Origin: Pestalotiopsis fici W106-1
Lineage: Eukaryota > Ascomycota > Sordariomycetes > Amphisphaeriales > Sporocadaceae
Length of the DNA: 64,000 nt
Assembly (NCBI RefSeq): GCF_000516985.1
Contig: NW_006917095.1
Span: forward strand, 3,608,942-3,672,941
Direction: 5' to 3'
Each line of letters starts with the position of its first letter. Position 1 is the stretch's first letter. Below, piece after piece: positions 1-10,741 of the stretch. A program made the position numbers and the translations under genes. The notes under the pieces were generated by a model. That model was not told the DNA's origin and ran no database searches. It worked only from the letters and a program-made list of their open reading frames with translations.

Positions 1-2573
1 ACTCCAACGTTGCCGCACAATCCGACGGCATTGCCGCATTCTGCGCCTTTCTCAAGTTCGGCGGCAAGGAGAACTGCGTGCGCTCACGCAATCAGGTTGT
101 CACTCCCATCTGCGAGAAGGCTCTAATTTCGACGAGACCGGCCACAAAGGCCTCGGCAATGGAGGCACTCTTGTTGCTCGTCGAGCTGGATGTTCCAGGT
201 CCTGTAATTGAAGATATACTCCCTGCTCTTTCAGCCAAGCTGCCAAAAGTCGTCGCTGCTGCGCTGGCTGCTCTCACCAGTATCTTTCACAACTATGGCT
301 GCAAGACTGCCGACCCAAAACCAGTCCTAAAGATCCTACCAAAAGTATTTGGCCATGCCGATAAAAATGTCAGAGCAGAGGCGACCAACCTTGCTGTCGA
401 GTTCTATCGATGGCTCAGAGACGCCATGAAGCCCATGTTCTGGGGTGATCTCAAACCAACACAGCAATCGGATTTGGAGGCGCAATTTGAAAAAGTCAAG
501 GCAGAAGGTGCGCCTAAACAGGAAAGATTATTGCGATCGCAGCAAGAGGCCGCAGCTCGTGCTCCAGCGGCTGGTGCCGGTGGTGAGGAAGAGTACGACG
601 AGGGCGACGCTGGAGAAGACCCCGGCGAGGTCGATGCCTTCGATCTGGCCGAGCCGCAAGAGGTCCTGTCAAAGGTTCCTGCCAGTTTCCACGAGAATCT
701 CGCCTCGTCAAAGTGGAAAGAACGCAAGGAGGCACTGGAAGCCCTGTACGCGCTTCTCAATGTGCCGAGAATCAAAGATGGAGACTTTGGAGAGATCAAC
801 CGCGGTCTTGCGAAATGCATGAAAGATGCCAACATCGCTGTCGTCACCCAGGCAGCCCAATGTATCGAGGTCTTGGCCCAGGGTCTACGAAAGAGTTATG
901 GAAAATACAGATCCGTCGTCATGGCACCCATCATGGAGCGCTTAAAAGAGAAGAAGGCGTCGGTAGCCGACGCTCTCGGTGCAGCACTCGACCAGGTCTT
1001 CCTGGCCACAGACCTGAGCGAATGCATGGAGGATATCACCACGTTCCTTGTTCACAAGAACCCTCAAGTCAAGGAGGGCACCATGAAATTTCTCGTCCGG
1101 TGTCTGAGGACTACCCGTGATGTGCCGAGCAAGCAGGAGATTGCAACCCTGGTTGAATTCGCCAAGAAGCTCTTGGCAGAATCAAGTGAAGGACTGCGCT
1201 CTGGCGGTGCTGAAGTCCTGGGAACTGTCATGAAGATTATTGGCGAGCGCGCCATGAATCCGCATCTTGAAGGCCTTGACGACATTCGCAAAAACAAGAT
1301 CAAGGAATATTTTGAGACAGCCGAAGTCAAGGCTAAAGACAAACCAAAGCCACCGCCGGCGCCTGCAACCCGCGCTCCACCTGGTGGACCGAAAAAGGTT
1401 GTCGGTGGTGCCAGGAAGGCCCCAGCAGGACTCAAGAAGCCACCACCAGCTGCCGCTGCGGCTCCTGCCGATGCAGCACCGCTTGCACCGCAGCCATCCT
1501 CGAGGCCGGCTCCGGCTGCAAACAAGATTGCCGCGCCCAAGACCGCGTTGGGTGGCTTGAAAGCCCCGCGTGGTCGTCTCGCCGGCCCCAGCGGACTTGC
1601 CTCTCCGCGAAGAGCCCCGGCAGCAGCACCGCCACCCCCGATGGAAGACGAAGAGCCCGTGCAAGCTTCGCCTCCGCCACGGCCAAGAATCGGCCTTGGA
1701 AGAGGCGGTCTTGCCGGACGATCTTTGGCAAAGCCGGCTGCGCCCGTTGCGGCACCACCCGTGTCTACCTCGCCACCTCCAACTAGCGGCTTCAGCGCCA
1801 TGGAACGCGCCGAGCTTGAGGAATTGCGGAATGCCAATGAGCGACTCTTGCGACAGGCCGATGAGATGCGCCAGGAAAGGGGCAAGCTGGCCTCTGAAAT
1901 CCAGGAGCTCAAGAACCAGAACGCACAACTCATTGAGGACCACACAAGAGATGTGCTCAGCATCAAGGCAAAGGAGACACAACTTGTCAGAGCACGCAGC
2001 GATGCCGAGGCAGCGGAACAGACCAACGAGCGGCTACGACGCGAGCTTGAGCGTCTCAAGAGGGCACTGAGCAAGGCCGAGGCTGCGAGCGCGAACTCAG
2101 GGGTCGTCAGTCCTGGTCTTGGCAGCCCGACGCATGATGACATGGGCATATACCGTGATGGCGGTGGTTTCCCGGGTGGTAGAGCGACTAGGTCGAGTTT
2201 CGCCAGCACATTTTCCGAGGAAAAAGAAAATGGCGACCCCCCGCCAAGCTACCCTAGAAACAAGATGATGAGTCCAGAGTTGCGATACGGCAGTGGATCG
2301 AGTGGCCGCGGCAGTCCGGCTCGCGGCTACCGGAGTACACCTATTGATGATAATGCCGGCGCCGGCGGAACGTCATCGATAGCGAGCTCAACGGCAACTG
2401 GCGGTGGCAACAGCAGCAGCAATGGGGTTGAAAGCTGGAAACGTGCAGCCGAGGTGACTAGTCAACTCAAGGCCCGGATAGAACAGATGAAGGTAAAGCA
2501 AGCAAATAGTCCGATACTCGTGTGGTCCAAACTAACATGATTACAGGCCAAGCAAGGTTTCAATCGGCCTTGA
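1..2573 (+). CDS. STU2: Stu2/Alp14 (XMAP215/Dis1) microtubule polymerase, 5' truncated
   Basis: The frame is open from the window edge, so the true start lies upstream. A TOG domain (HEAT-like helices) runs to about nt 560, followed by an acidic linker. A second TOG domain spans about nt 650-1320. Next come a Pro/Ala/Lys-rich basic stretch (about 1330-1790), a coiled coil (about 1800-2080) and a Gly/Ser-rich tail. Two TOG domains followed by a basic region and a dimerising coiled coil is the fungal Stu2/Alp14 layout. These proteins bind tubulin, speed plus-end growth and act at kinetochores and spindle poles. A final intron (2493-2546, branch site ACTAAC at 2531) joins the body to a last exon of eight codons and a stop. 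Without that splice the frame would end at 2540 with an unrelated tail. The family assignment is firm; the N-terminal length is not visible. Confidence 0.95.
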
Positions 2574-3323
2574 GGATCATGGGCACTCTCCGCTTTGGAT
2601 CTTCCAGCTCCCGCATGGAGCCTTGGGAACAAGCAATGAAGAGATACAGAAGTTTCTGCCCCCTCGTGCACGCTTAATCATCAGTGGTCGGAAGCTGCCC
2701 CAGTCCGTCCCTGCCAAGCGAGCAGATGAGGCGGTGACCTTCGATTGACACATACTTCTCTGTGGTACGATGGAATATGGAAACACCTGTAGAGCGTTTC
2801 TGGCTTGATACATGCATTTTCGTGGCGTCAATCGGAAACCATACCCCTTGTCATTGAGCCTCATTTTGTAGAGGCTGTTGTAGATGTTATAATGAGAAAA
2901 GTTGTTTGAGTGGTCTAGTTGGGACAGGCCCTGCTATTGAAGAAAAAGGAATAAAAGAACTTGTCCTCGCAGACCATTGCAATGTGTGTCTCTTTTGACA
3001 AGTGATCAGGTCTTTTTTCTTTCTTGTAGACCGTTTCCTCGTCCTCGTCCTTGTCCTTCTTTGTAAATGTGTGTAAATTCTCCCATTCTCCAATATTGTA
3101 TATTTGCCGTCGGATCATTGGTAGGTCGGTGGGGCTACTACATGGCAGATAGCCGATTTGTCTGCGCACGCATCTTGGTACATATCTAATCTACATACCT
3201 ATCTGCCCAGTGCTGCTGCTGGTATATACATACATCCGTCGTGAATCCGCCCGGCGCCTTTTCACAATCAAGACGCGATTATTTCATTGCCTCCCCAGGC
3301 GTAGATACATATTCAAGGCATCA
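2574..3323. other. Intergenic: STU2 3' flank and amidohydrolase promoter
   Basis: About 750 bases lie between two plus-strand genes. The stretch must hold the STU2 3'UTR and the promoter and 5'UTR of the amidohydrolase. A pyrimidine-rich patch lies near 3008-3060. I see no conserved reading frame, RNA gene or clear TATA box. Confidence 0.7.
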
Positions 3324-4760
3324 ATGACGCTGCTACAGATTGCGTTGGCCGGTGCCAGACAGCCGCGAGATGAAATGCAGCCTGGGGGCTCGAGAATCGC
3401 GGCCGACAATACAGAAAGGTTAATCAGGCCCTGGAAGCTCCCGCCTCGCAAGTCTTATACTTTTGCCAACGCTCTCGTTGTTGACCCGGCTGCGGGGCGG
3501 ATCCGTGCCGATGCCTGGGTCAAGATCTCGGGCGGTCTGATTGAACATGTCCGATATGCGGACAAACCGCCGGCGCCCATCGATGAAGATGAAGACAGCA
3601 TTGTGATAGACTGCACAGGTTTGTACCTTTGCCCCGGCCTCATCGACGCCCACGTCCACTTGGCAGCGGTGCCGGGCTCTCCGTCGCTCGACGGAAGCAT
3701 GGGCGATGATGCCGCCGTAAGCCACTTTCGTCAGCCATTTGTGGCATTACAGAGCCTGAGGCGGGGCTTCACCACTCTGCGCGACTGTGGAGGTGCGACG
3801 CTGGCTCTCAAGGAGGCTATTGCCGACGATGTGTTTCCAGGGCCCCGGCTGTTCATTGCCAACCGTGCGCTGAGTCAGACGGGTGGGCACGGAGATAGGA
3901 GGGGACCGCACGATCACACGGGATCGCTATGCTGCGGCGGACAGCAGGCGGACGGGGGTCTCAGCGTCGTTGTCGACGGGGTGGACGAGTGTATCCGCGC
4001 TGCACGTGAGCAGCTTCGGACGGGCGCCGACTTCATCAAGATCATGGTAGGCGGCGGCGTCGCCTCGCCGAGCGACAAGCTCAGCAACACGCAGTTCACG
4101 TCAGCCGAGATCGCGGCCATTGTCGAGGTGGCCGAGTCGTACGGCACCTTTGTCACTGCTCATGCCTACACACCGCGGGCCATTCGTCACGCCGTCGCCA
4201 ATGGCGTCAAGGGCATTGAGCACGGCAATTTGATTGATGAGGAGACAGCGCGGCTCATGGCGGAGCGTGGGGCCTGGTTGACGCCGACGCTGGTCACGTA
4301 CGAGGCCATGGCCAAGACGGAAAAGTACAAGGGCTTTTTACCGCCCGAGAACGCAGCAAAGAATAAGGAAGTCTTGGAGAAGGGGCTCCGGAGCCTTGAG
4401 ATTGCCCAGGCTGCCGGTGTCAGGATGTGCTATGGCAGCGATCTTTTGGGTCCCTTGACAGCAGAACAGAGTGGCGAGTTCGCCATCCGTCAGAGGGCCC
4501 TAGATAATGCCGATGTGCTCAGGGCCGCAACGGTGAACCCGGCTCAGATGCTAGGTCAGGAGGCTTTCCTTGGCCAGATCAAGGAAGGTTTCGCGGCGGA
4601 CCTGGTCATATTGAATCATAACCCGCTGCAAAATGTCAGCATCCTTGGGAACCCTGAGAAGAGTCTGGTGTCTGTGATTAAGGATGGTAGAGTGTGGGAC
4701 AGTCATTGGAAGTCTCTGCCTGTGGACGTGTACCAGGCTTCTTCGGCTTGGATTCGTTGA
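3324..4760 (+). CDS. Metal-dependent amidohydrolase (imidazolonepropionase/Xaa-Pro dipeptidase-like)
   Basis: This is a single-exon protein of 478 aa from the chosen ATG. The HxH metal site is H110/H112 (codons at 3651). Further expected ligands can be seen: a Lys in FIKIMVGGG (position of the carboxylated lysine), His in VTAHAY, His in GIEHGN and Asp in YGSDLL. The order HxH-Lys-His-His-Asp is that of the binuclear amidohydrolase superfamily, which hydrolyses amide or cyclic amide bonds. Substrate cannot be read from sequence; fungal relatives include peptidase-like and mycotoxin-amide-hydrolysing enzymes. No signal peptide is seen, so it is probably cytosolic. The frame extends upstream to 3210, but that N-terminus does not look conserved. 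An in-frame ATG at 3375 with G at -3 is the main alternative start. Confidence 0.92.
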   Translation: MTLLQIALAGARQPRDEMQPGGSRIAADNTERLIRPWKLPPRKSYTFANALVVDPAAGRIRADAWVKISGGLIEHVRYADKPPAPIDEDEDSIVIDCTGLYLCPGLIDAHVHLAAVPGSPSLDGSMGDDAAVSHFRQPFVALQSLRRGFTTLRDCGGATLALKEAIADDVFPGPRLFIANRALSQTGGHGDRRGPHDHTGSLCCGGQQADGGLSVVVDGVDECIRAAREQLRTGADFIKIMVGGGVASPSDKLSNTQFTSAEIAAIVEVAESYGTFVTAHAYTPRAIRHAVANGVKGIEHGNLIDEETARLMAERGAWLTPTLVTYEAMAKTEKYKGFLPPENAAKNKEVLEKGLRSLEIAQAAGVRMCYGSDLLGPLTAEQSGEFAIRQRALDNADVLRAATVNPAQMLGQEAFLGQIKEGFAADLVILNHNPLQNVSILGNPEKSLVSVIKDGRVWDSHWKSLPVDVYQASSAWIR

Positions 4761-5669
4761 GTGAACCGTCGACGATGTTTACCAGAATATTCCTTGGTAT
4801 AATGGATATAGTTTACCTTATTTGGCAAAACCTGCACATACGACCATACGCTCTAGAAAACTCGGCATCCCGTCCGCTCTGCCCTAGATAAACTGGAGAC
4901 GGCCGGATTAGTACTCAGATCGGTGACGGCTGGGGAATACCTGGTGTTGTATGTTTTACATTTTTTTGCCAGTTTCTACTAATTCCACGAATGTGTCATC
5001 GAAGCATGAGTTGGGAGGGAGACGAACAGTATAGAGTTCTATCCTAACAGCAAACTAAATCAACAAATGTTTTTATACACACAGATCCCATTTCCATTTC
5101 CTCATATATATATATATATATATGTCAGTCGTTGTCGTAACTGCAATGTTCAACACGTGCTAATCAATCAGTAAAACCAAATGTGGCAACGACAGACTGC
5201 GAATTATTACCTCCAGACTAAGCAAGTTGTTCATGTAGGAGTAGTTCTCATTGCCTCAACCGTAACAGCAGCTAACCAGGTCATCGGGTCGTCTTTGTAC
5301 TGGGTAAGGATTGCGGTGTGATCGGCAGTTTGAAGCTCGTCATTAAAAGATATCATGTAGTCAACCTTGCTTCCTTGGGGCAGCTGAAAGCATCCTCGAC
5401 ACACTTGCTCACTCCATGGTGTGTGTATCGGTCAAGGCGAACAAGGATGCTGTGTGAAAACCGGCCTCAGAGTGCAACGTCCAGATATTTATGCTGCTCG
5501 GATACCTCCAAAAAAAGATTTTATAATTTGTTCGAGTTTTGTGTGAGATGACACACAAAAACGTTGGCTATGTTTCTACACCACATCGGTCTTGAGACAC
5601 CAAGGGAAAACAAGGTAGAAGCGGCCATCTTGCGCGGGAAGGTGTACTCAGGGGCACAGCACAGGAAAC
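4761..5669. other. Intergenic between convergent genes
   Basis: About 900 bases lie between the 3' ends of the amidohydrolase (+) and the terpene synthase (-). The stretch contains a perfect AT dinucleotide run and otherwise AT-rich sequence with no convincing reading frame. It is most likely two 3'UTRs and spacer. Confidence 0.7.
5104..5123. repeat. AT dinucleotide microsatellite, 10 units
   Basis: An uninterrupted AT repeat is read directly in the spacer between two convergent genes. It is a simple-sequence repeat with no sign of a larger element around it. Confidence 0.95.
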
Positions 5670-7246
5670 TCAATGCCTCTCCGCTGGCGGGAACATGAGG
5701 ACTTCGACCTTTTCACCCTTCTCATTGCCTGGAATGACATATCTTCCAGTCTCATAACTGAATGGTCCGTTAGCAAGGGCAAATTAGGACGTAGCGGACA
5801 GAACTCACCTCCAGTAGAGGCTTCCTAGTGCCAAATCCCTATAGACATTCAGGAGCTTATGCACATTTTGATCGATGAGCCCATCCCAGGACGGTATCTG
5901 TGCCCTACTAGTGTGCCATTTCTCGAAGCAGCCCTGGAGCATTTCTCCGACCCTATCTACAGCCTCTTGCATGGTCAGGCCCACATCGCATAGCCGAATC
6001 ACGATATTATGCTCGACGCCGTTTTTCTGAACATTGGTCAGCAGTCTGTGGGTCTGTCAACGAAGACATGATGGGAAATTGTGCTGCTACCAGGTCGTTT
6101 CGCACAGACAAGAGATCATTGTGGCTGTGAAGACCTGTCAGTTTGGATCTGCGTCGACAAAGTTTCTTGGCCACGCACAGGAAAATGGTATCTACCATGG
6201 CTTCCTCACATGCGACAATGGACGGGTGCTCCGTGACCATGCGCGGTAATTCGACACCCATCGCACACCTGCGTTGTGGTCAGTGTATGGGCGGCACCAG
6301 AGATGTAGGCGTCTCTTTTACTCGACTACAGCAAAGGCAGGATATGCACCAATGGAGCCTCGTCTATACTCGACGTAGCCCTCGATTGTGATCTTCGGGT
6401 ATCCTGCACTCGCCCACAAAGTTTGCTTCAGGCATCCCAGCATATATTTTCTGTGAAGCTTTCTGAAGCGGTCTTGCTGATCTGTACCATTCATTAGTGA
6501 CCAATAAGTGAAAATTGTGCTGAGTAATATCACCAATTGTGCTTCTCTATGAAAACTCGTCAGAAAAGAGACATACGCCACACCAATACCACAGTTGAAT
6601 GTCTTACTTCTTTGAAGTGGAGCCACACAGTCTGGAACGCGTGGCTAATAGGGTTTTCTTCGGTTGAGATCAGTGGTTGTGTGTCGTCAAGGATTGCCAG
6701 GGTGTTCATAACTTCGTCTGCCGCCTTTGGCGCATCGAGCTTGAGATGGCCTTCATCAAACTCTAGATACGAGCATCATTATAATGATTTCTCAACAATA
6801 AGTTATCAGTAAGAGCTTACGGTCATCCCACGGGAACGCCTGCATGGGTACAACGTTTGTCAGTAGATGGGATCAATAATATGTGAAGACGAGGAGTGAA
6901 GTGACTACCGACCCAATGATTCCAATCAGTAACGAGTCTCAAGCCCCATTCATCCCCTTCTGGAGTCCACAGGGCACTCAGCAGGCAAAAGTCGGCCTTT
7001 TTGTTTCTTTCGACGGCCTTTTCATCCATCTTCAGTGTCCTACGCGACAAAGCTTCATGTCAGCGAGAATTTGACAATGTCGTACCATCATACCCTCTTG
7101 ACATACTGCTCTATCCAACGTTCGGCCACTGACTTGACCTTCTCATAGAATACATTTTTAGCATATTGACCAGCCATAACGTCAGTGAACAAGTTAGGCA
7201 AGCGGATCATAAGCTCCTCTGAGCTGTCCAAGTCAGAAACCACCAT
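5670..7246 (-). CDS. Class I terpene synthase (fungal sesquiterpene-cyclase type), nine exons
   Basis: Exons on the minus strand: 7246-7107, 7039-6913, 6839-6821, 6762-6608, 6476-6322, 6268-6179, 6124-6091, 6026-5809, 5757-5670. Joined, they give 341 aa, the normal length for a microbial class I cyclase. The aspartate-rich motif DDQFDE is at residues 94-99 (canonical DDxxD/E). The second metal motif is NDLLSVRND at 231-239, with Asp in place of the usual final Glu. An R-R-G pyrophosphate-sensor region lies near 185, and the terminal R-Y pair is R318/Y319. The family ionises a prenyl diphosphate (usually farnesyl-PP) and cyclises it using three Mg ions. Introns are 51-131 nt. The start ATG has G at -3. 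Weak spot: the donor of intron 2 reads GTCGGT. The product cannot be predicted. The next gene upstream, on the same strand, is the glycosidase-like protein. Confidence 0.92.
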
Positions 7247-7908
7247 CGCGAATGAAGTAGGCAGTTCAAGGTCCTCGCTTGGTTTGGTAATCGACTTCTC
7301 ATCAGTGGTCGTCTTCAGAGAAGGCGAATCAACGAGACCGTATTCATTCGACGTCCAGGATATAAATCCTTATCAAGTGCGTGAAGTATCCAAGTTGATT
7401 CTATCGAAATACAAAAAGAGAGAGGGAACCCTCGGCACCGGAGAGCCACTTAATATACACAAATAGGTGATCTGCAGTGGGTACTTGCAACAGCTTGCAT
7501 CATCGCGATCCTTCCTTCAGCTCTTGATAGGAAAGGGGTATCCGAGCACATTACTACGGGTCTTGGATACTGACTTATACTGATTCAACGACAGGCTTAT
7601 CGAAAGAAGCTGCTGATTGGTCGGTTCGGGTTTTCTCGTCGTAGGATTCATTAATAGGCCGGGCTAAACCACATACGTACCTACATTGTAATCACCTCGG
7701 CGCCATGGATTACTATTGCTTTGATAAAGTGCGAATGAGATGCATTTACGAAATATAAATATTGTTATATTTCCTTAATTAAAAATTAGCCATTATTTGA
7801 ATAAGTCTACGTGTATTTTTGTCTCTTTATTCTCCATGCTACGTAGGGCCATAAGAGTGATCCGCATCACTGGAATCCTCCCGCCCCGAGGTTTATCTTG
7901 GATAGATA
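7247..7908. other. Terpene synthase promoter region / glycosidase-like gene 3' flank
   Basis: About 660 bases lie upstream of the terpene synthase ATG and downstream of the next minus-strand gene. The part near 7740-7800 is strongly AT-rich. I see no reading frame with family features. The 93-codon plus-strand frame here mostly lies antisense to terpene synthase exon 1 and its leader. Confidence 0.65.
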
Positions 7909-10011
7909 TTACCAGGCTACAAATGATTGCAACTGGAGGTAGTGAGCCAAGGCCCAGTCCTGGTCGTTGGCGTAAGCATCCTTGTAATGCCCAGATCTCC
8001 CGTTGACGGTCAGCGGGTAGAGCCAGGCACATGAAGCACTTCCGTCGGAAGCAAAGAGGGCCAGATTCGCCCTCATGATGCCTTCTGCTCGGTCTATGTA
8101 AGAAGTGTCATTGGTAGCAAGCCCCCAAAAGTGCATGGCAAGCCCAGTCAATGTGCTCCAATAATGAGGAAAGACATCCCCCCACATGCGGTCTTTGCCA
8201 AACCAGTATCCATCCCAGTGGCGGATGGCAATGTCGTGCAGGTGATAGTCTGGCTGGCGACCGCCAAACTGGACGAGCAGACCGAAATGAGGTTCAGCAA
8301 CCGCGATCCACGTCTCGTTGCCAGTGTGCAAATACAACTCTAGCGGGAGAATAGCTGCTGGCGCAACGAGAGATTGCTCATAGTTGACCTCCCCGGCCGG
8401 GTAGTTTGTACCAATCTTTGCGATTCGTTCTCCGTGGGCGACAAAGAGCTCAAGAGCTCGCTCATAAGCAGTCTCGTTGCCGGCAGACTTGAGCAAACCA
8501 AGGCCCTCGTAGACAGGCACCCCGATGGGATAAGCGTCGGCTCCCCCATTGGCATACATGCTCTCGAGCGTGAGCATGAACCGCTCTAGTGGTGTCGGTG
8601 AAGCGAGATCATCGGGCAATGTGATGTTGGACCTTGCAATTTGCAAATGTAGCTGCGCCACCCATGGGAAGTTGTACACACGGAGACTTTGCACGCCGGG
8701 CCCATTGTACACGTACCCATCGTCTCGCTGCAGTTGGGTACACACGAAGCGGTAGTAGTCGATCAATGAGCTTTCCAGGTCGGCATCCGCCGTGTCCACC
8801 AGCTGCCTTCCCACCAGCACCCCCATACCAACTCTCTCCCGGCCAGAGTTTCGATCAGAGGCTGTGTCGAACGTGACGCGTCCGTTGATCTGGGTATCAT
8901 ATACTACGTAAGCCCCATCCAGGGTCGTGTTCTGATTTGGCATCTGCTGGTTCAAAGCAATAAACTGTGTCCTGCTGGCGACAAGTCCGTCTAGGTCCGG
9001 AACTACATTGACGACAATGGTCGAATTCCTGGTTGATCCAGCAGGGCCCGTTGATACTGTCAGGGACTTCTCTCCTATGGAACTCCAGGACAAGGTCACA
9101 GCATATCCTGATCCGTCGGACAAGGCAGTGACGGGGGTGCCCGCCACCACTGTGGTGTCGTTCACGGCACCCTTCATGGTAATAGTGGTGTTCTCGTTTG
9201 GAAAGACGGTCCACAATGTGGCGTTGAATTCGATAAACTGGTCCGACAGAGCAACAGCCTTGTTGAAGAAGTCGTCCCAGCTGTCATGCCAAAACAGTGT
9301 CCAGCTCAGGGTTGTCGACTCTTCAGCTTCCAACGTTGGCACGACTGGATGTACCAGGATGACGCCCCGCGTGTTGGACGAGGTGACCGTGTCCCGGGCT
9401 TCAATGCTGTATCCCCTCAGACTGCCCGCAGTGATGACCAGACCCAGGTGTGGGCCATTGCCGTTCATGCGTGTGGTCTTGATCCACGACGAGGTGAGGC
9501 CGTTGGCCCAGATATGCGCGTGGGTTCGGTTGGCTTGCACATCCAGGGAGTTTGTGTAGTGATCGTTGAATGGCGTATATATGGCCAAGGACTGCTTGGA
9601 AGCCTGCTGCAGGCTAATGCTGGAGTTTCCAATATTGGTAAAAGTGAAGCTCTCACCAAAGGACTGACTCGAACTGTCCAGTGTTCTTTCCACCGTGACG
9701 TTGAGCGTGCCAACATTGTAAGATGACGAGCTCTGTGTGGTTGCAGCATCAGAGACCACCGATGCATGAGACCAATATCCACGATGGAGCGATGCCGCGC
9801 CTATGTCTGCGTATCCCAGGCCCCATCGGCTCGACAGCGGTAACCATGGTACATTGTCTGGTGAACTGACCCAGTTTAAAGAGTCAACGTTAGGATTACG
9901 AATAGATACGATGGCCCCAGTGTCATCATCAATTGCAATGTCAAAGAAATCATCTCTCAGCCGAAGTGCTGGAACGGCAGAGACGAAAAGAGACACTCGA
10001 AGCAACATCAT
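7909..10011 (-). CDS. Secreted six-hairpin glycosidase-like protein (probably DUF5695 family)
   Basis: A single-exon frame of 700 aa. The N-terminus is a short hydrophobic leader (MMLLRVSLFVSAVPALRL), read as a signal peptide, and many N-x-S/T sequons follow, so secretion is likely. The N-terminal half is beta-rich with a SRWGLGYADIG segment. The C-terminal half is rich in aromatic helical segments (YNFPWVAQLHLQIA, DIAIRHWDGYWFG, VFPHYWSTLTGLAMHFWG), like the (alpha/alpha)6 barrel of six-hairpin glycosidases. I recognise this as the DUF5695 type from memory of the family pattern; exact family and substrate are not established. A plant or fungal polysaccharide is a reasonable guess. Two adjacent ATGs (10011 and 10008) are possible starts. 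Confidence 0.88.
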   Translation of the reverse strand: MMLLRVSLFVSAVPALRLRDDFFDIAIDDDTGAIVSIRNPNVDSLNWVSSPDNVPWLPLSSRWGLGYADIGAASLHRGYWSHASVVSDAATTQSSSSYNVGTLNVTVERTLDSSSQSFGESFTFTNIGNSSISLQQASKQSLAIYTPFNDHYTNSLDVQANRTHAHIWANGLTSSWIKTTRMNGNGPHLGLVITAGSLRGYSIEARDTVTSSNTRGVILVHPVVPTLEAEESTTLSWTLFWHDSWDDFFNKAVALSDQFIEFNATLWTVFPNENTTITMKGAVNDTTVVAGTPVTALSDGSGYAVTLSWSSIGEKSLTVSTGPAGSTRNSTIVVNVVPDLDGLVASRTQFIALNQQMPNQNTTLDGAYVVYDTQINGRVTFDTASDRNSGRERVGMGVLVGRQLVDTADADLESSLIDYYRFVCTQLQRDDGYVYNGPGVQSLRVYNFPWVAQLHLQIARSNITLPDDLASPTPLERFMLTLESMYANGGADAYPIGVPVYEGLGLLKSAGNETAYERALELFVAHGERIAKIGTNYPAGEVNYEQSLVAPAAILPLELYLHTGNETWIAVAEPHFGLLVQFGGRQPDYHLHDIAIRHWDGYWFGKDRMWGDVFPHYWSTLTGLAMHFWGLATNDTSYIDRAEGIMRANLALFASDGSASCAWLYPLTVNGRSGHYKDAYANDQDWALAHYLQLQSFVAW

Positions 10012-10741
10012 CTTGAACGATAAATTATGTCTTTATCTGCTCAATGTTCAATGTACAACTGCCTTCCTACCTTCAAGGAGGTGCATATGGACAGACGACT
10101 TATATAATGATTCCATTCAGTGATTGGCGATGGTACCTGGCCCCCAACGTCACAGCGTCGCAGTGTCACTCCAAGGCGGGGGGTTTCGGTTGATCGGCCG
10201 TTAGTATTGAGTCTCGTTGCGTATTCGTTGCAACGATGAGCGAGCGTGGACGGCCCAATTCTTCCGCATGTACGTCAGCAAACACGCCTTTCTCTCCCTC
10301 TTTGTCTTTCCCCCGGTTGAACTACTAACGTAGAGTGAAGGGTGAAGGACCGAGAGGAATACCTAGTAAACAAGAATACTCTGGCGCGTTGAATAGCGGA
10401 AAACACTCCCGCCCCCTCTGAACCAGTCAAAGACAGAATTGAGCATTGAGATCTTGGGCGTTCATTAAGTTGTACCAATGGTAGCGCCAAGTCCAAGGAT
10501 CAATTGCGTTGCCAATAGGATCGAGTCTGCAAACTCATATATACGTAGACTTTGGCATCGCGTTTTGCTTGCAATTAGCTGACTAACCCAGACTCTTGTC
10601 TTCGCGTGGAGAAGAGTAGAACCGCCACATGATTCGATAGAACCTTGAAGGGGAAAATCTCATGATCTTTGGGACATCTCAGACTATATGAACACCCTGT
10701 CCCTTGTTGTTGTTTCTATTGTGGAAATATGCCATCTATCA
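10012..10741. other. Promoter of the secreted glycosidase-like gene / hydrolase 3' flank
   Basis: About 730 bases lie between two minus-strand genes. The stretch holds the promoter of the glycosidase-like gene and the 3' end of the hydrolase. A G-rich patch (GGCGGGGGG near 10175) is visible. No coding frame or RNA gene is supported. Confidence 0.65.

Noticed and set aside
1182..1982. A 266-codon minus-strand frame
   Set aside because: It is antisense to STU2, with no domain or start context.
1064..2209. A 381-codon minus-strand frame
   Set aside because: It lies wholly antisense to STU2 in the GC-rich Pro/Ala part, and its Ser/Ala/Gly-rich content is the mirror of that region's codon bias.
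9008..9559. A 183-codon plus-strand frame
   Set aside because: It is antisense to the secreted glycosidase-like protein, whose frame has a leader, sequons and conserved aromatic segments.
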